NCBI GenBank assembly: GCA_020747065.1
Contig: JAGMVK010000016.1
Coordinates: 868,001-932,000 of the forward strand
Direction: 5' to 3'
DNA: 64,000 nucleotides
From: Cadophora sp. MPI-SDFR-AT-0126
Taxonomy: Eukaryota > Ascomycota > Leotiomycetes > Helotiales > Ploettnerulaceae
Under the pieces are notes generated by a model. That model made no database searches and had not been told where the DNA came from. It was given only the letters and a program-made list of their open reading frames with translations. Below, piece after piece: positions 1 to 12,732 of the stretch. Each line of letters opens with the position of its first letter. Position 1 is the first letter of the stretch. Both the position numbers and the translations under genes were made by a program.

Positions 1-1007
1 TTCATCTGTGCCTGCCCAAGGAGAGAAAGGTGAAGCGTTACGGAACATAGGTGATTCTGTCTGATAGTCGGTATATATGGGCGAGGGCATCGAGTTGGTG
101 GTATCCAGGGATGGGCGAGGTTGATACATGGGCTCCGCCTCATATGATGGTCTTTGCGCAATACTCAGTGGCACAGGTTTTCGGGGCGCAATCTTTGTAG
201 CTGCTTGCTTTTGTGCCCACATCATCTGGTTGTAGTCCTTGGACAAATTCGAGTGATCGCTTTCACTACTGCTTGCTCGGTCTGTTCTTTGGAGTCCAGG
301 AGAATATGACGATGAATCTTCCGAATGCTTGCGACTCCCATTATCCTCCGATGCCATCTCCGACCTCGCAGACTGTAATTGTGCTTGTAATTCAGCGAAG
401 TCTTGTTCCCCCTCAGGAAATGCGTAGGGAAGGTCTGGCGAGGCGCGAATGCATCCAAGCTTGGAAGCGATGTCGTGAATTACTGGTTGCCCTCTATCAT
501 TCAATTCAGGTTCCCCAAGATCCCACTGCTCGCCATTGCGGACCATAGTGTAAAGCTTTTGAACTGTTGCAATCAAGGCGTATTGGGTGTTCTCCAGTAC
601 TTCGGCATACCTGGTAGTAAGTGATTAGCTTGGGGTATGTCATCACTCAATAAATACTCACCCTCGAGGCAATTGTTTGAATTCAGTCTTCTTTCTGCTT
701 CCAGCTGTACATACTAATCCATCGTCTTTACATCTTTTACAAGGTGACTCTCCATCGCACTAGGCAAGTCAGCAAGAAACTCGTCATATAGTGACAAATA
801 TCTTACCTTGGTCTTCTTCATGCGACACCTTTCACATGCCTTCCAAACTCTTTTGTGTCTTCCATCTAACACAACTGAACTATGTTCGTGTGATGAGCTT
901 GATCTTTTCGAACTTCTGTTGAGTGACTTGGAAGGTTTCGACATCTTTCTTGATAGGTGTGACTTGTTGTCGTCCAATGGTGGAGAAGGTAAACCAGCAT
1001 TAGACAT
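1..1007 (-). CDS. Zn(II)2Cys6 transcription factor, fluffy-like (3' end outside window)
   Basis: Nuclear DNA-binding regulator, partial at the left window edge. Exons read 1007..807, 759..662 and 610..1 (303 codons so far). The introns at 806..760 and 661..611 have GTAAGA/GTGAGT donors and TAG/CAG acceptors, and the frame stays open to base 1. Residues 58-84 hold a fungal binuclear zinc cluster, C-x2-C-x6-C-x5-C-x2-C-x6-C (CERCRMKKTKC then CKRC and a last Cys), preceded by a basic Ser-rich stretch. The first intron falls just before the third cysteine. After the cluster comes a conserved-looking segment (PRGYAEVLENTQYALIATV, then RGQPVIHDIASKLGCIR). From memory this cluster plus following segment resembles Neurospora FLUFFY-type conidiation regulators; the Zn2Cys6 class is certain, the FL assignment is not. 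The tail is rich in Ser, Pro and Gln. The start is the first ATG of the open frame. Confidence 0.9.
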
Positions 1008-1285
1008 ACTCGAAAAGAAATCAAAAGAAGTGTGGTGGGGTGGGGAGGCTGAAGTATTTGAATGTGGAAAAGGATATCGAAGCTCGATATTGGACAGTCG
1101 GGTTTGATTATGTGACTGTGCTGATTCAGAGAGTCATCCAAGGGCGGCCGGTTTAGTAGCTGATTATGTCCGAGAAGTCTCTTTCGAAAAAAAGGCGGGA
1201 ACGGTGTGTCAAGTGCTGACTTTACAGGACCCTGAAGATCAAGAGCTATCTGCAGGATAGGAAATCGATCCGAGAACGGAAGCAA

Positions 1286-4200
1286 TTCCAGGCCAGCTTT
1301 GTTGTGGATGACTGCACGTCAGGTAGGGTCTGGTGCAGAATTGTTGTGACGGGCTAGATGTTCATGAAATGGAAAAATGAGAAGAGTGTGGGGGAAGAAC
1401 GCCACGAATATAAAGAGAATCTGAGACGTGAAATTCGATAGCATCATGAGAAACAAGGAGAGCGGAGCTGGGCTTGCATTTGTATTATTCGAGTAGGCTA
1501 TGAGCTATGAGCTCTTGCTTGGGCTGGGGGGCACATTCCTGGGCTTAGCTTCTCGGATCGCGAAAGGTCTTACACCGATTGTACGGCGGACCAGACAGAC
1601 TTCTCGGACACAAGTTATGAAGATCCGTCGGTATTGGCTGGACGCCGAGATTATGCATGGGACCAGGGTGAAAAGCCTCACGTACTGTAACCCGAGAGAG
1701 CGAAGCCCTAGAGACGACGTGGACTGCGAGACAGGGTTGTTGGCATCAATCCACAAGGGGGCCATTGCGGCTAACCTTGAGGGTTCACCACCCACAATAA
1801 TGACGCTGTATGCGAATTCTCCCTGAGATGGCCTCAGTGAAGGTTTAGGTTTCTGGAACAAGAATTTCTCATAAGCAGATCCCGGGATCATTTCTAGCTC
1901 GAGTATCATAAAGTCCGGCATAACGTTATTACCCATCATGTGGTTTTTGATTATGAGTAAAGTCATTGCCGACTGATTCCCTTCCGCTACCAGGTGCCCG
2001 CATGCACTACTCTGGTTAATTTGAGCTTAAATCGCTCGAAAGCGAAAGGGAAAGTTGTAGCGCAGACAGAAGTACTTCCGTACAACGGTTCTGGAACCTT
2101 GTGATGTATGTGGCACTGTCATAAACCTCACTACTAAGCAGCTCAAACTTTGTTAGACCCAGACAGAGAGACTAGTATTCATGTAGCTCATTTGAAGGAA
2201 CGATGGTGACTCGAGATGTGAGATTCGTTGACGGCTATATGATGGCGTGAAGGGAAGTCCAAGTTTTGGTCAGTTGAGTGGCTCAAATGCGAGGCATCGC
2301 AAGACCTAGAAACATCGAGTTTCGTTGGACGCTGGCAGTGTACGACATTGCGCCTAGAATTGCTGTACTAAGCGCTACCACATCTATTAAGCTTGGAGCC
2401 CCATATTGCCAGCCAGATTCTGATATTAAACAATTTCACTTGACATTTGCAGAGCAATCGCAACGGACTGGCCAATCTCGAGGTCGGTTGACCACGTAAG
2501 CACGGTAAATCGCTTACTGTTGGTCGTAACGTGCATCAATCAAGCGCCGTACATCGAGATAGGATGAAGGCGATTCCTCGCTCATCAATTACAGTCAAAG
2601 CATATATGGATACCGCATCTCAGTCTGCAATCTTGTATCACATCATCTGAGTCCTCGTGATTCACTTTCCTCTTTTGATCTCAAATTATCTGTAAGTCTT
2701 TCCTGCCGATCGGTAATCAAGAAAAGTTCCAGACACAGGGCTGACTTACCGAGGAACACCCTTCACTATCGGATTCGGCGCACGGCACAACTATCTTAGT
2801 AAAAGCGTCCGTGGAAGCGCAAATAGAAAATGTTCGACGGGCAGAAGAAACAATGCGGTGCCCGAGATTGACACCGGGTTGGGTGGGTACTGAGCGAAGA
2901 CCTTTTCCGCTCCGCCCGCCCCTGTAGGTATTGTGACCATCCTGGTGGAATTCCACTAAGTCTACAGATCAGATTGAGAAACGCAAAAGTGCTGGGAAGA
3001 ACGCATTCGCGAGTACGGTAGGGAGACCGTGATCTGTGTGTCAATTTGGCGCTAAGGTTTACATCATGATGCAGCTGTCGCCAAAAAGAAATGCAAAGAA
3101 GCTTTGATGGCTACTCACAGGAAGTGCTTTTGGGTCGGACTTTTGTGGCCGTCTTGACTCGTCCTCATTCTTAACTCATCCCACGTTCTATATTTCAAAA
3201 CAAACTTTTGTGGACCTATGGAGTCGGTGGCTTTCACAATCATGCATAATTAGATGTAGCATGAGGCTCTTTTCGCATCTGAACTGAAGCTACAGAATTC
3301 TCTTTTGTTGACTATCTGAGCCGGCTTCTGGGTCGGCTTTTGGTAAGCTTCCATCTTCGTTCTGGAACGCCAATCTTGAGATCTTCGGTGATAAGATGTG
3401 CCCCAAGCTTTCGGCAAGGATGTTGAAAGCCTCGTGGGCGCGGATGACAAAAGATTCCGTCCCCGCTGTGAGCACTTCGTCATAATACGAAAATACGGTG
3501 TACCGCAACAGCACCCCTTAATTCGGATATCTTGGCCCAAGATCCCAAGAGACCAAACAAATAATGTCTCTTGGGTATCAGCTGGAACTGGACCCAGGTA
3601 CAGCCAGCAACTTTGCCAATTGTCAATCATTTCTCAGCTTGATTAGCGATACGCGCACAATCTGGACGCGGCGATTTGTAAACCGCGAATGCCACGGACA
3701 TCCCACGGACAAAACGTCAGATTCGGCTCCGTTCTTTTGTGCACAAGACTCTTCATCCCTTGAAGAAGTGTACAAAAGACACCCGGGAGCTCCCGTAGCG
3801 ATTCGTCAACAAATGCCGCAGATCTCCATTCGATACCCATTTCAGCGATATCAGCTGGACCATATCCAGGACAGAAGCCGAATTCGGTCTTCCAGAATGC
3901 AAGAAATCTCCTGACTTTCGATAAATCCGTAGAAGAAGCCCGGCGGTCGGCAGCGCGTGAACTCCGAGTCCACGAACTGCCAATGCACCACACACTTGAA
4001 CCTCTCACAGGGCAAGACCCAGCACATCTGCTGCAGTGGCTCATGATGGCTCATCCAACTACCAGGCGTTGAAAATGCCGTCCTGGGTCCTGGTGGTCTT
4101 GTGGCTTCGGCTCGGACCAGCATCATGTTGATTGTCAAGCATAAAGTTTTGCACAAAAATGGAGCAAGACTAACAAAATAAGATTATCTTGGCACGGCCA

Positions 4201-7200
4201 TTGAATGTTCCCATTTCCACGAAATACCAGCTCATCCCCCGCGTTTCAATATTTCGAAGATGGAAGTGATGTTTTGACTCCAGGAAGCCGCCCATGACTC
4301 TCATTCAGCAACTGAATCTCGACTGCATGTTTGCCAGCATCTGGCACTTGGCAAGCCTTACTATTGAAGATGATCACCAGCTTCTCGATCCATACGTCCA
4401 GCTTTTACTGTCAAGAAGCCCCTCTCGCAGGGATACAAGTAGGTTCGAATGCATTTCCCAAGATGCTATTCCAGGAATACGGTCCAATTTGGAAATACGC
4501 GAGTACGTGCATCCGTCCACCGTAGCCGTACCAAGCATCTGCTTCGTCAGCCTCTCCTATTTCCATCAAACAAGCCCTCGTCGAGCTCCATGGAGGAATT
4601 GAAGTACCGGCCGACAAAGTTTGATGTTCATCCCTTGCTCTGAAAACGCGGAGTCGCGAGTTCAGGGGCAGTTAGCAAAATCGTCTGAAGATATCACCGT
4701 ACTTCGTACATTCGGCCGATGCGGTGGCGGATTTAAGCTCAATGTCCGCAGGCACATCGTCGGAAGGTTTTTATGCTGAGTAAATGCTGGAGGTCTGGGA
4801 CAAGATGTTTCCGCTTCCGCTCGCGCTCGATAATGTTGCACAACTATATGCTTAACCTCTGGTTCTCGGGAAATAATGTTGACGTCGTCTGTACTTTCCC
4901 TCCTACTTAACGCCACTTCCGCTCTGCCTCATGGCTCCAAAGGCCGGCTGCTCTTCCAGTGCCACGGCCGGCTTGGAACAGTCTAAAGCTTCCATGAAGC
5001 CTCCTAATTCGGTTCCTCGGCATGTTTGAACATTTGATTATTTACTGCGCTGCTTGTTGAGTTTCGTTCCCCGTACTGTCTGGAACTCATTTCATGTCAC
5101 ATTCACATCGTCCACCTTGACAGTGCGTCATGTTATCGCGTGCATGCCCTGAGACTTGTTTTGATACATGTTGAGCTGTAACACGGTAATAGACTTTCGG
5201 AAATTGTTTCGATTGGCAACACACCTCCACGAACAGTCTCTTGTCCAAATTTCATGACGAGGTACGACAGGTACTGCGGTCGAAAACTCTGGTATTCCGA
5301 TGCCATTTCCTGAGGCCCAGAAAGTCAAATGATAACTTCAATGATGTCAATATACTTTCCATGTGGTTTGCCGTCGTCAGTAAGTCGCTTCACCCTCAAT
5401 TGCGGCTACGTCAACACTTTCTGCTGCAACTTCATATCTGTAATTTGCTTACTGCGATAAGTATCCGAAAGGTTTGGACTTCTGGAATTGCTATGCTTTA
5501 GTCGAAGTTTTAGTGTTCCATAGTTCTGCAGCAATGGGAGGCTAATACAATCGCCGAAAAATCTCGCGATGCCTGTTTTTATATCCGACCGAGTGGCAAC
5601 GTGACTTTATTCGGACCATATTTTCATAGTCCGAGGAGGATGTTTTTTCTCTCAACAGCTTCTTATATCGAAATGGTATTGATTCAAATATCTTTGTTTC
5701 GCAGCTGTGCTACTATGCTGCTGTTTGTTGACATCAAAGTGGCCAATTGTTGACCATTGAGCACACCCGTTTCCCAATTCATTCGGCCTTCAATCTACCT
5801 ACATAGCGCATGGCTACAATGAATGCGATAATAAAGGTGGAATTGCCTATCTCTATCGCGCATCACTTGCTGTCGGTCTATAGTCCTGCTCCGGAAGAAG
5901 AACTTGTCTTGTCATCGAGGTAAAGTTGAAGCCTATTCTCGCTTCCTCCTCGCTTGGCTCACTACGCGAGATGTACAGTTATTGCTGAATCACCACACTG
6001 CAGATATTCCATAGCCTATCGGTAATCTTCCTCTTACAGTCATCGCGTAGCAAATGAAGCCGGCGGATTTGCTGCTCTAGCCAACTATCCCCTTTCGTTC
6101 AGCATGGTCATAATATTTGCTCCCTGTTGCTCTCCCAGTCATCATTCTTCACTTTCCTCATCCAGTATCACATAACGCGCTTTCATACACGGTGAGAGAA
6201 AAGATCACACCTCGGTACCCCATTCTATGTATGCAAGCAACCTTGTGTACAGGATCTGCTGTGCTCCACACGTCTGCCTCCCTTCGTTTCACCGCCTTGT
6301 TGCCTCTTTTCCACGTGGTCCCTCCCCACCTCGATCTCGCACGCATATGGAATTCAGTAAGTGTCCATATCATGCTCTTAGGTTACTCAGCACTGTACTC
6401 GTCCAGATAAGCATCTCTGCATCCTCACCATTACCCAAGTGGGAAGCTTGCCAAGACCTTCAATGTCCCCATTGAAACTAGCCACTTCCACACAATTCTC
6501 TTTCTCTATCCTCTTGCCAATAACACACCAATATCGTTGGATGATTTGCGTTGCCCTTATGAGTACTGTAATCCGCTCCCGCTCTCTTGTCATAGCTGCG
6601 TGTATTCAGCGCGTTTGCGCCGACCTACCAGATGTATACACATCTGCATCCGCATACCCAACACCCCAGTCTTTCACATGGACATTTCCCGTCTCGATGC
6701 AGCCAAAGACGTGTATTACTCAAGTGTCGGGCCGTGTCGGAATTGTACGGCACTCCATCCTCAAACTCACAATCGCCATTAGGACATAAACAAAACTCAC
6801 CTCAAGACGGCGATCGGATCAAACTCTCATGGTTGGAGACCAACGCACGAGACGGGAGCACAAGCTGGACGACGAATGTCGACAAATCCATCGGAGTTTT
6901 CACAAGCCGAAAACAAAGGCCTCACACAATCGAGCAAGAGCAGTAAGAAATTCCGTACGTAAGAAAGTGGTAATCAAAAACCTATTTGCCCAGCAAGGAT
7001 CGCGCGATATGATGTCTATGTGCATGGCAGACGGGTGCTGACTGGCCCATGTGGATTGGATTAGTCGTGTTCGCTGTTTCGGCATTCGGTCGGCAGAGGT
7101 CAAGGGTTGTGCCGATTACGCGGGACTTTGAGCATCGTCACCGAGGCATCTGCTGGATGCAGGGAGTGAACCAGAATAGTTGACAGCCTTGTATAGTTTC

Positions 7201-10200
7201 TGGAAAGTTTGCGGCATTTATTGGTATGTCGTTTGGGACTTTGTCTGCGAGATGCAGGTGTCTGCCTATTTCACTCCAAGTCGTTTTATTTACTCCACTT
7301 CCGTAAGGCTCATGACTCCCCAACCTTGCTCGACAACGTTTGGGTACAGTGTGATCTTGAGAGCATGGTTATTTGTCTTCAATAATGACATCTTCGAATT
7401 ACAGGTGCGATTTAAAGATTAAACACTTAGGGAGTCATGATCTCGTTCTTTAGTGGCTGGGTACAATTGCCTACTTGGGATATTGAATGAGTATTTGAAA
7501 CATTCCAAGTGTAATGATGTGAGCTCCAAGTATATTATACCTATTTTAGGTAATGATCCTAGTAATATGGAGGGTATTATGTTCGCAAGGCCTGCGGAAC
7601 CTCTTTACAGAAGTGAAACAACAGGAGATATTCCAGTCACGGTCTAGGACACTGAGCAGTAGATAGAGGGCGGAATGGACTAACTGAAAAGACTCAAAAG
7701 TTGATGGTGAATTCCGAAGCAGCAGTCAATGATATGTACTTTTCAGCACAGCGTCCTAGATTTTTGGGCAACAAGTCCTTTGGCCACGACTACCTATTGC
7801 TCATCAGCGAATGTCTCCTGTAGATCCAAGATGCATGGTAGCGCAAGCAAAAATGGAAAAGCAGCAAGGACGTATTGTGTATTTTTATTTTCATTCTGCC
7901 TTATGCTCAGCTCCAGTCCACTCAATGTAACCTCAGAATCCAGAGGTTGTCGTATCCAACCAGCGATTGAATGTCAAATAACTTCTCCCAAAGACACGGA
8001 CTTTCAAGACTTTTTGCACAAAATTCTAGTGAATTTTGCTGTCATATTGATTTTCAAGATAACCTTATTGGTATTGACTGTTAATCAAATCGTCATCCAT
8101 GAGTTTCAGAATATATCGCGGGATAGTTTAAATCAAACTTCTGTCAGTGCTGAAGTTGCCTGGACATGAATTGATAAGTCAAGCAACAGCGTTATTCTGA
8201 ACTTTCAAAGCAATCCTGATAGAAAATTGTATGGTATCTTATTCGTGACCAAATCTTACTAAAGAATCACTCACTCACGATATATTTGTTTTGGTGTTTA
8301 TGCCCACTGTTCTTGATAACCTCCAGCCGAAGCAGCAGTAAATGTGACGATGATTTTGTCTGTGGCCACAACGTTGCATCTTCCAGGAACATTGATGCAG
8401 CTCTGCAAATGAATCCTTAATGTTGCACACATTCGATTGACATGCGCTAATTAAAGGTGAAGCATGGCGAACTGCTGGAACAAGAGATCAACGCTCCTAA
8501 GCGAGGTAAACAAACATTCTAGCCCGGAAACTTAAAGCTCCCACCAGAGAGACAATCGCCCCGCCAGACAAGACACGTATATGAGAATCTGCACCATGGT
8601 AGTGTAGCACTTCTCTTACGTATGGGGATTTGTTTTCTTAAGAAGATTAGGCGACTTGGACATGAATTGCTAGAGAGGTCAAAGAAGGGGGCGTGGAGTG
8701 ATGTACGGAATCCAGATTGACTTATCGATCGAAAGTTTTAGCATTGACAGCAACGACTTCTTTGATGATAGGAAAGAGTTCGGATATTGTGTCGTCGTAG
8801 AGTCTCCGGATTTCCGTTATTTGAGATTGGTTCAAACGCCGGGTGGGAGGGGGAAAGACCGATTATTGTTTTACACCCCACAGCTGGCGTTCAGATCCAC
8901 AACTTTCCTTGGAGGATCAAAGGATTCAACCAGGAAATGTTACAGCTGCTCTCAAAGCTCGAGACACATATTTTTATACTACATTCGCACCCTATCCACA
9001 CTCCAGAGGCTGGACGGGACAGCCACTTCGTGAAAGAAACATGCAGATTCACCATGTAGTCACCTTCTTTGTCCTGGCAAAGCTCGCGCATGCACTATTA
9101 TCTCAACTGGTATGCAAGAAACCAGTGATAAGTAAACCTTGAGGCTAGATGTTTTCCAGTTTTGATCTATCCTTGCCCAACGCCCATCTACTCCACTTTG
9201 ATCCAATTGTTTTGCTGTACCTCGGTGGAAATTTTGGGCGGTAGTTCAGGATCAGCTTGTATGGCTTTCATCCAATCTGGCTTGAGCCGTTGAACTTCAG
9301 TACTACCTTGCCCCTCACAAAGACCGAGCTGAAGACCGCAGTATGCCCACTCTGGTAATGTTGGATCGAAGTGCCGACCCAAAACTCTGCAACTGACAAC
9401 AATTGCATGGATGGCAGCGAGAGGCTTAAAGCCGCGTTCACCATCATGTAGCACACTGGATAAATAGCTCACCAACTGTTGCTCACAAACTCCTTCCACG
9501 ATAGTAACATTATAACTCTACATAGCAAAATTTCTAAATCAATGTTTACAGGGACTTTCCATCCTAGTCGGACATCCTTAGATCTGGCGACTTCGGTCCA
9601 ACGTTCTTACCCAACTCAAAGTCTGAAAATCCGACTCTTTTAAACTTATGAAAAATATTCAACCTGAAATGATGCAAGCTCCATATATTTAGGTGAATAG
9701 AACTTTTTCGGAAATTGAGCCAGCGCCTGAAATGAAGGGAGGTTCGACTTTGACATATATACGCATCGCCGCAAGCAGAATCACAACTCTATTCTTCGCA
9801 TTCTGACGACACAGTAGCACAGACTTGGTGCCCGTCCAGAAATGTAGATTTTTGTAGCTGTTTGCCCTAAATTCCTAACATCTAGCAGCAAGGGTGACTG
9901 CCCTCCATGAATCATCTCCTCGATCCGGCCAATGGCTACAGAGACTAGATCTATCTAAGGACATGACAACAGATATTTGATGATAGCATGATATACCTAA
10001 AACCACTTTCAGAATAGAGTATCAGGTCAGAACTCCGCTCATACATATATCAGATAACCAAAGCTCCCCAGCACCGGGTTTCTCATCCATTCGCCCAACA
10101 GGCACTGATGGGTTTCCCCCTTGCATGTTAAGCAACTCAAACGACTCCAAAGGACCCACATGATACGTGCTTCCATGCTGGTCTGAGTAGCTCTACTTTC

Positions 10201-12732
10201 TCAAAATCCGAACTGCGTTACTACTTATGTCCAATGCTCCAAATACCATAGGAGTCAATTTGCCGAAGCAGGTGGATAGCCCAAACCCTAGCAATTTTAC
10301 CAGTTTCATCTTTGAATGACTAGCCTTGGATGACTTCATTCAACATTTGAATCACTAAAAATGGCTGCATGAGCTCAATGAAAAGCTCAGACGCGAAGTG
10401 ACAGACTTGGACGCGTACTGCGCATGATCCATGAAGGCTTTCTCCACTAACAGAGGACACACACAAGAACTTCTGCAGCTTTAACATACTTGATGTAATA
10501 TTGTAGTAAATGGTTGAATTTTTGATGGACGCAGAGAAGCAATGAACTGCGTATCGGAATGTCTATCGTATGTGATTCTCAAAATGCTAAGCAGTGGCGT
10601 GGAGGTGGTGTTGACAACGACCAATGAATCGACGACAAGAAGAGAATACCACGAACTTCCAATACTGAATGTGCACCTCCGTGAACAAAGCTACCACAAT
10701 TTGGAATCTGAGATTCTCCGTTCTTCGTAAAGTTTGGCAATAAATATTGGACGGCAAGTGGCGATTCTAAATCTGCTTTATATTATCCAGATCTCAAAGA
10801 TAGGGCGGGTTGGGCGATATTCCATCGGTATGCCTAGCACGCAATAAGTAAAATATTTCTTCCCAATCATGGAATCAATCCTCTCACCCGACTCTCCAGA
10901 CCAGTTAAAGCAACCAAAGCTGATAAGAAATCATCCCCAGCTGCTGTCACCCCTTTAAACTTCAAATTGAAATGCATCCTCGGTCGACGCCAGAAAATTA
11001 AAAATTGGTGAATACAGTGTCAGCTCCTCCTATCTTCTCGGACTATATATTGCCCACTGCATGCACAACATACGAATCATCAGCGCTGAAGATGGTATCC
11101 ACACGATGATTCATGGATCGCAAGAAGTCTCGCGCTGCCACATTGAGCACAATCTTTTGTTTTCAAAACTGTTGCAGACTGCAAGCCCACTAGGCCCTCA
11201 AATAGATTTCTAAGTTGCTCTCTCGAATCTAAGCGACTTTGAGCGGATTTGTGGACCCCGAAGGAGAGACGTCTGTTGTCACCTCAGTATCCACCGTCAT
11301 CCTCCTCAACAACCACCGCACTAATCACACGCATACACCAGCCAACAACCCAACACTTCGTCATCATAAAAATCTGTACTGATCTTCGCATACCACATCA
11401 TCAAGCCAATCGAAAGGCAAGGAGTGCGTGATTCATAGCCAAGTATCCAAGATAAGATATACCTCTCTCACAGGGTTGCATTGTCTTCCTGCAAGTGACG
11501 ATCCCCGCTCCAGAGCTCACGGGGCGAGTTTTATACTTTTTACTGTACATGCCTGAGTACGTGAATCAATACTAGATCCTTGATTATTTCTGGATTTTGT
11601 CTGTCAGAGATAGAATCAAGTGAATAGCACAGCCTAGAGTTGCAACGCGCGACTGATTCAATTTTCTAGATTGCTTCTCAAGTACCAATTCACTAAGCTA
11701 GCCGGCGAAGTTTCATTTACAACCAGCTTGTAAAATATAAAACCTCCTACTCACACTTACTCACAGTCAAGAACAGAAGAGATCATACATCTACACAGGT
11801 GGCGATGGAGTGGACACCAAGACGTGCGCCTAGCTTAGCTTTCCCCAAAAAACTTTCAGGAAGACGGAACTGGGATGTGGATGGAGAATACAGAAACTGT
11901 GAGGCTTCTCTCTGTGATTCATTCAAGCTTGGGGAGAACAGGACTGTGAAGTCTGGCACTTGATTTGATTGTACAGAGTGATGGTTGTTGTCATCTCCCT
12001 CCCCGCTGTCATCCCTCCTATGCACGATAGTCTCAAAACCAATCATCTAGAGTACCTGTAGTTTCTCAGTTCCAACAAGCCCCAACAATTTCGGGCTACT
12101 GAATTTACCCGCTCAAACATCAAATTGCATATGAACCTGCAAACTGCGAGAACAAGTCAAGAGTAGCGACGACTCTAGGGTTCCTCTATGAGGGTTCATT
12201 ATGAGGAAGTTCTGTGATGGGGAGGTGAGATGAGATTGAGCCGGTGGAGTTTATATATGGATATTGGTAGGTTGGGAGGCACCTGACTTGTATTGGACAC
12301 TCTTATTGATAAGCCCTTCGCATTTACTCCGGGTATGAATATTTTATAAAGAGGAGAGACATTCCTGTCTTTCTTTGCTGCCGAGTGAGTAAATTCACGA
12401 GCAAGTAGAACGTGACGTCTAAGAAACAAACTTGAAAACGGTGGAAAGCGGGGGCGAGTTGAAATGTGCAAAGTCCACAAACAAAATACATGCAGCTCTC
12501 GAAGTATGAAAGTACAGAGGGAGAGGGCTACAAAACCCCTCCCGTTCTCCAAGAAACAGAAACGCAAGGAGCTCTAACTTCTGCCCGCGAGCGAGTCATA
12601 CCTCTCGTAGACAGGAAGGACAGAAAAGTAAACAAAAGCAAGCGAGAAGGACTTCAAATCAACGAATTGGTATTTTCAGCAAGTACAAAAGTAACAGCAA
12701 GACCAGTGCAGGGCACCAAATCAGACTATCAT
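1286..12732. other. gene-poor stretch upstream of the Zn2Cys6 gene
   Basis: About 11.4 kb with no long open frame that looks like an intact gene. Several short pieces read like protein but cannot be joined into one: minus strand 4156-3250 (three frames, for example FWKTEFGFCPGYGPADIAEM in one and VLTAGTESFVIRAHEAFNIL in another), plus strand 4331-4525 (AGIQVGSNAFPKMLFQEYGP), plus strand 7453-7647 (GNDPSNMEGIMFARPAEPLY) and minus strand 12046-11783 (87 codons from an ATG). They could be decayed genes or chance. No transposon ends, tandem arrays or tRNA were recognised. Part of the stretch is probably the promoter of the transcription factor, since developmental regulators in fungi often have long upstream regions. 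Confidence 0.5.
9188..9517 (-). CDS. possible last exon of an unrecognised gene
   Basis: A 110-codon open frame begins exactly after an acceptor-like TTTGCTATGTAG and ends in TAG. The translation has protein-like composition (ending QQNNWIKVE; internal FDPTLPEWAYCGLQLGLCEG). A GTAAGA donor lies about 100 bases upstream on the same strand, at about 9605-9610, so this could be the terminal exon of a spliced gene whose 5' exons I could not trace. There is no in-frame ATG near the start of the piece. No family was recognised. It may equally be a relic in a gene-poor region. Confidence 0.25.
   Translation of the reverse strand, partial: SYNVTIVEGVCEQQLVSYLSSVLHDGERGFKPLAAIHAIVVSCRVLGRHFDPTLPEWAYCGLQLGLCEGQGSTEVQRLKPDWMKAIQADPELPPKISTEVQQNNWIKVE

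Noticed and set aside
1505..1966. 153-codon minus-strand frame and its 108-codon plus-strand partner
   Set aside because: Both strands are open over the same bases, neither translation has a motif, and no splice partners are evident.
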